6,986 bases of DNA from an uncultured Acidimicrobiaceae bacterium. GTDB lineage: Bacteria > Actinomycetota > Acidimicrobiia > Acidimicrobiales > Bog-793. The stretch lies in assembly GCA_903907185.1 (NCBI GenBank), contig CAIVND010000023.1, positions 1 to 6,986 on the forward strand. Reading direction: 5' to 3'. The notes under the pieces were generated by a model that was not told where the DNA came from, searched no databases, and saw only the letters and a program-made list of their open reading frames with translations. Position numbers and translations under genes: made by a program. Of the stretch, positions 5,345-6,986 are shown in pieces. How positions within the stretch are numbered: the first letter of the stretch is position 1; each line of letters begins with the position of its first letter.

Positions 5345-6986
5345 ATGTGCGGCATCGTCGGTGTAACGGGCTCGAAAGACGCGCTCGCCCTGCTGAGATC
5401 GGCCCTTGCTACGTTGGAATATCGAGGATATGACTCTGCGGGGATAGCAGTGGCCGACCTCGATCATCGAACGCTTGTGCGTCACCGAAGTGCAGTGCGC
5501 GGTCGCGCTATAGCCGAACTGAGCTCGCCGTCACTTACTTGGCCGACAAACATCGGTGCGGGGATCGGCCATACCCGTTGGGCCACCCATGGTGCACCCA
5601 CCCATGACAATGCTCACCCTCATATGGACTGTTCGGGATCGGTGGCCATTGTGCACAATGGGATTATTGAAAATCACCGCGAACTGAGTGCTCGACTCGT
5701 TGGAACCGGACATACGATGACCTCGCAGACCGATTCAGAGGTCATCGCGCACCTTCTCGAGGATGAGTTGGCGAAGGGCGCTAGCCCTATCGTCGCTCTT
5801 CGGGCAGCGGTGGCCGAGCTGCGCGGTGACTTCGCAATTAGTGCCATTTTTGCTGCTGACCCCGAACTCATTCTTGCCGCACGCCGCACCTCGCCACTGA
5901 TCATCGGTCTCACCGAGTCCGCTGGCTACATTGCCTCTGACATCTCCGCGCTCCTGCCCGTTACTCGCGATCTCTATGCACTTGGTGATGACGAGATCGC
6001 AGAGATCCGTCCTGGAAGGTTGAGCGTCTGCAACTTCAAAGGTGAGTCGCTCCCATCCGTTCCGATCGAGGTCACATGGGATGTGGCGGCTGCGGAGAAG
6101 GGCGGCTATGACGACTTCATGACGAAGGAGATCTTTGAGCAGCCACGGGCACTTGCAGATACCTTGATCGGCCGATTTCGTGATGACTACTCGACAGACT
6201 TCGAGGAGCTCAATCTCAGCTCTGAGGAGCTTTCCTCCTTCTCTCGGGTTATCTACCTTGCCTGTGGTTCGAGTTACCATGCAGCGCTCAGCGCAAGTCT
6301 TTCCACCGAACAGTTCGCGCGAGTTCCGGCCTCGGCAGAGGTCGCGAGCGAGTTCCGTTATCGCGACGCGGTACTCGACGCTGGCACGCTCGTCGTCGCG
6401 GTAAGTCAGTCGGGTGAGACGGTTGACACCCTGCATGCAATGCGTGAGGCGAAGCGACGCGGTGCGAAAACGATCGCTGTTACCAATGTTGTCGATTCCG
6501 TTATGACCCGTGAGGCCGACGGAGCGCTCTATACCCACGCGGGACCGGAGATCGGTGTTGCCTCGACGAAGTGCCACCTTGCCCAGATAGCTCTCCTTGA
6601 GGCATTTTCTCTTCATCTTGGTTGGGCCCGAGGCGATGTTGATTCCGACGTCCTGCGGGAGGCCGCAGTCTGTCTTCTTGCGACTCCTGACCTCGTCTCT
6701 GCCGCGTTGACTAAGTCGGATGAGTACCTTTCGATCGGTCGCAAATTCTCCTCCGTGAATGATTTTTACTATCTCGGTCGACGCGTTGGTCTTCCGATAG
6801 CGCTCGAGGGTGCCCTCAAGCTCAAAGAGCTCGCCTACGTTCGAGCAGAGGCGTATCCGGCAGGCGAGATGAAGCACGGGCCGATCTCGCTCATTGAACA
6901 GGGAGCGGTTGTCATCGTGATCGCCACTCGAACTGGCCTATGGGAAAAGGTCATGGCGAATGTCGAGGAGATGCGTGCACGAGGCG
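5345..6986 (+). CDS. glmS: Glutamine-fructose-6-phosphate aminotransferase, 3' end missing
   Basis: GlmS makes glucosamine-6-phosphate from fructose-6-phosphate and glutamine, the first step of the hexosamine pathway. The frame is open for 547 codons to the window end. By comparison with the 609-residue Escherichia coli enzyme, about 60 C-terminal residues are missing, including the catalytic lysine near the end. MCGIVG fixes the start, because Cys2 becomes the N-terminal nucleophile after Met removal. The glutaminase domain (about 1-240) has EYRGYDSAG at 25-33, GHTRWATHG at 75-83, HNGIIEN at 104-110 and D130. The two sugar-isomerase domains have ACGSSYHAAL at 306-315, SQSGET at 354-359, PEIGVASTK at 401-409, and EGALKLKELAYVRAEAY at 488-504. 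E495 and H511 match E488 and H504 of the Escherichia coli enzyme. The start has only a weak TTGAG nearby. The gene lies 66 bases after glmM. Confidence 0.98.
   Translation, partial: MCGIVGVTGSKDALALLRSALATLEYRGYDSAGIAVADLDHRTLVRHRSAVRGRAIAELSSPSLTWPTNIGAGIGHTRWATHGAPTHDNAHPHMDCSGSVAIVHNGIIENHRELSARLVGTGHTMTSQTDSEVIAHLLEDELAKGASPIVALRAAVAELRGDFAISAIFAADPELILAARRTSPLIIGLTESAGYIASDISALLPVTRDLYALGDDEIAEIRPGRLSVCNFKGESLPSVPIEVTWDVAAAEKGGYDDFMTKEIFEQPRALADTLIGRFRDDYSTDFEELNLSSEELSSFSRVIYLACGSSYHAALSASLSTEQFARVPASAEVASEFRYRDAVLDAGTLVVAVSQSGETVDTLHAMREAKRRGAKTIAVTNVVDSVMTREADGALYTHAGPEIGVASTKCHLAQIALLEAFSLHLGWARGDVDSDVLREAAVCLLATPDLVSAALTKSDEYLSIGRKFSSVNDFYYLGRRVGLPIALEGALKLKELAYVRAEAYPAGEMKHGPISLIEQGAVVIVIATRTGLWEKVMANVEEMRARG

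Noticed and set aside
5735..6877. A 380-codon open frame on the minus strand opposite glmS.
   Set aside because: Its codons are in register with those of glmS, so it stays open only because glmS avoids TTA, CTA and TCA codons there; it ends exactly at a glmS TCA (5735-5737). The product has no recognisable domain and glmS is unmistakable on the other strand.

Overview
This is an ordinary housekeeping stretch of a bacterial chromosome. Every gene lies on the + strand, packed with gaps of 2 to 118 bases. The order is: 3' end of rpsK (ribosomal protein S11), rpsD (S4), rpoA (RNA polymerase alpha), rplQ (L17), truA (tRNA pseudouridine synthase), rplM (L13), rpsI (S9), glmM (phosphoglucosamine mutase) and glmS (glutamine-fructose-6-phosphate aminotransferase, cut by the window end). 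No mobile element, CRISPR array, tRNA, rRNA or foreign-looking segment is visible. I found no previously undescribed system.

The organism is most likely an actinobacterium. rpsK-rpsD-rpoA-rplQ-truA followed by rplM-rpsI-glmM and glmS is the arrangement I know from Actinobacteria such as Mycobacterium, where extra genes separate some of the blocks. The RpoA, L17 and L13 sequences also read as actinobacterial. Two things argue for a deep branch rather than a classical high-GC genus. S4 is the zinc-binding four-cysteine form, which mycobacteria and streptomycetes have lost, and the base composition looks only moderately GC-rich (mid-50s percent by eye, not computed). An acidimicrobial lineage (Ferrimicrobium-like) would fit, but that is inference without a database search.

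Region 1-2038 is the tail of the alpha-operon type ribosomal cluster. Each complete gene there has a good Shine-Dalgarno sequence, and the rplQ one lies inside the end of rpoA. Region 2081-2938 is truA, 42 bases after rplQ, with no good Shine-Dalgarno sequence. The 118-base gap 2939-3056 is the longest non-coding stretch and the most interesting part of the window. It holds a weak promoter candidate, two hairpins and a short upstream reading frame with its own Shine-Dalgarno-like sequence that overlaps the rplM start. It may be a regulatory leader for rplM-rpsI.

Region 3057-3918 is rplM-rpsI, followed after 7 bases by glmM and then, 66 bases later, by glmS. GlmS makes glucosamine-6-phosphate from fructose-6-phosphate and glutamine, and GlmM isomerises it to glucosamine-1-phosphate, the precursor of UDP-GlcNAc. 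Two successive steps of cell-wall precursor synthesis thus sit directly behind two ribosomal protein genes, so transcription of both may be linked to growth rate.
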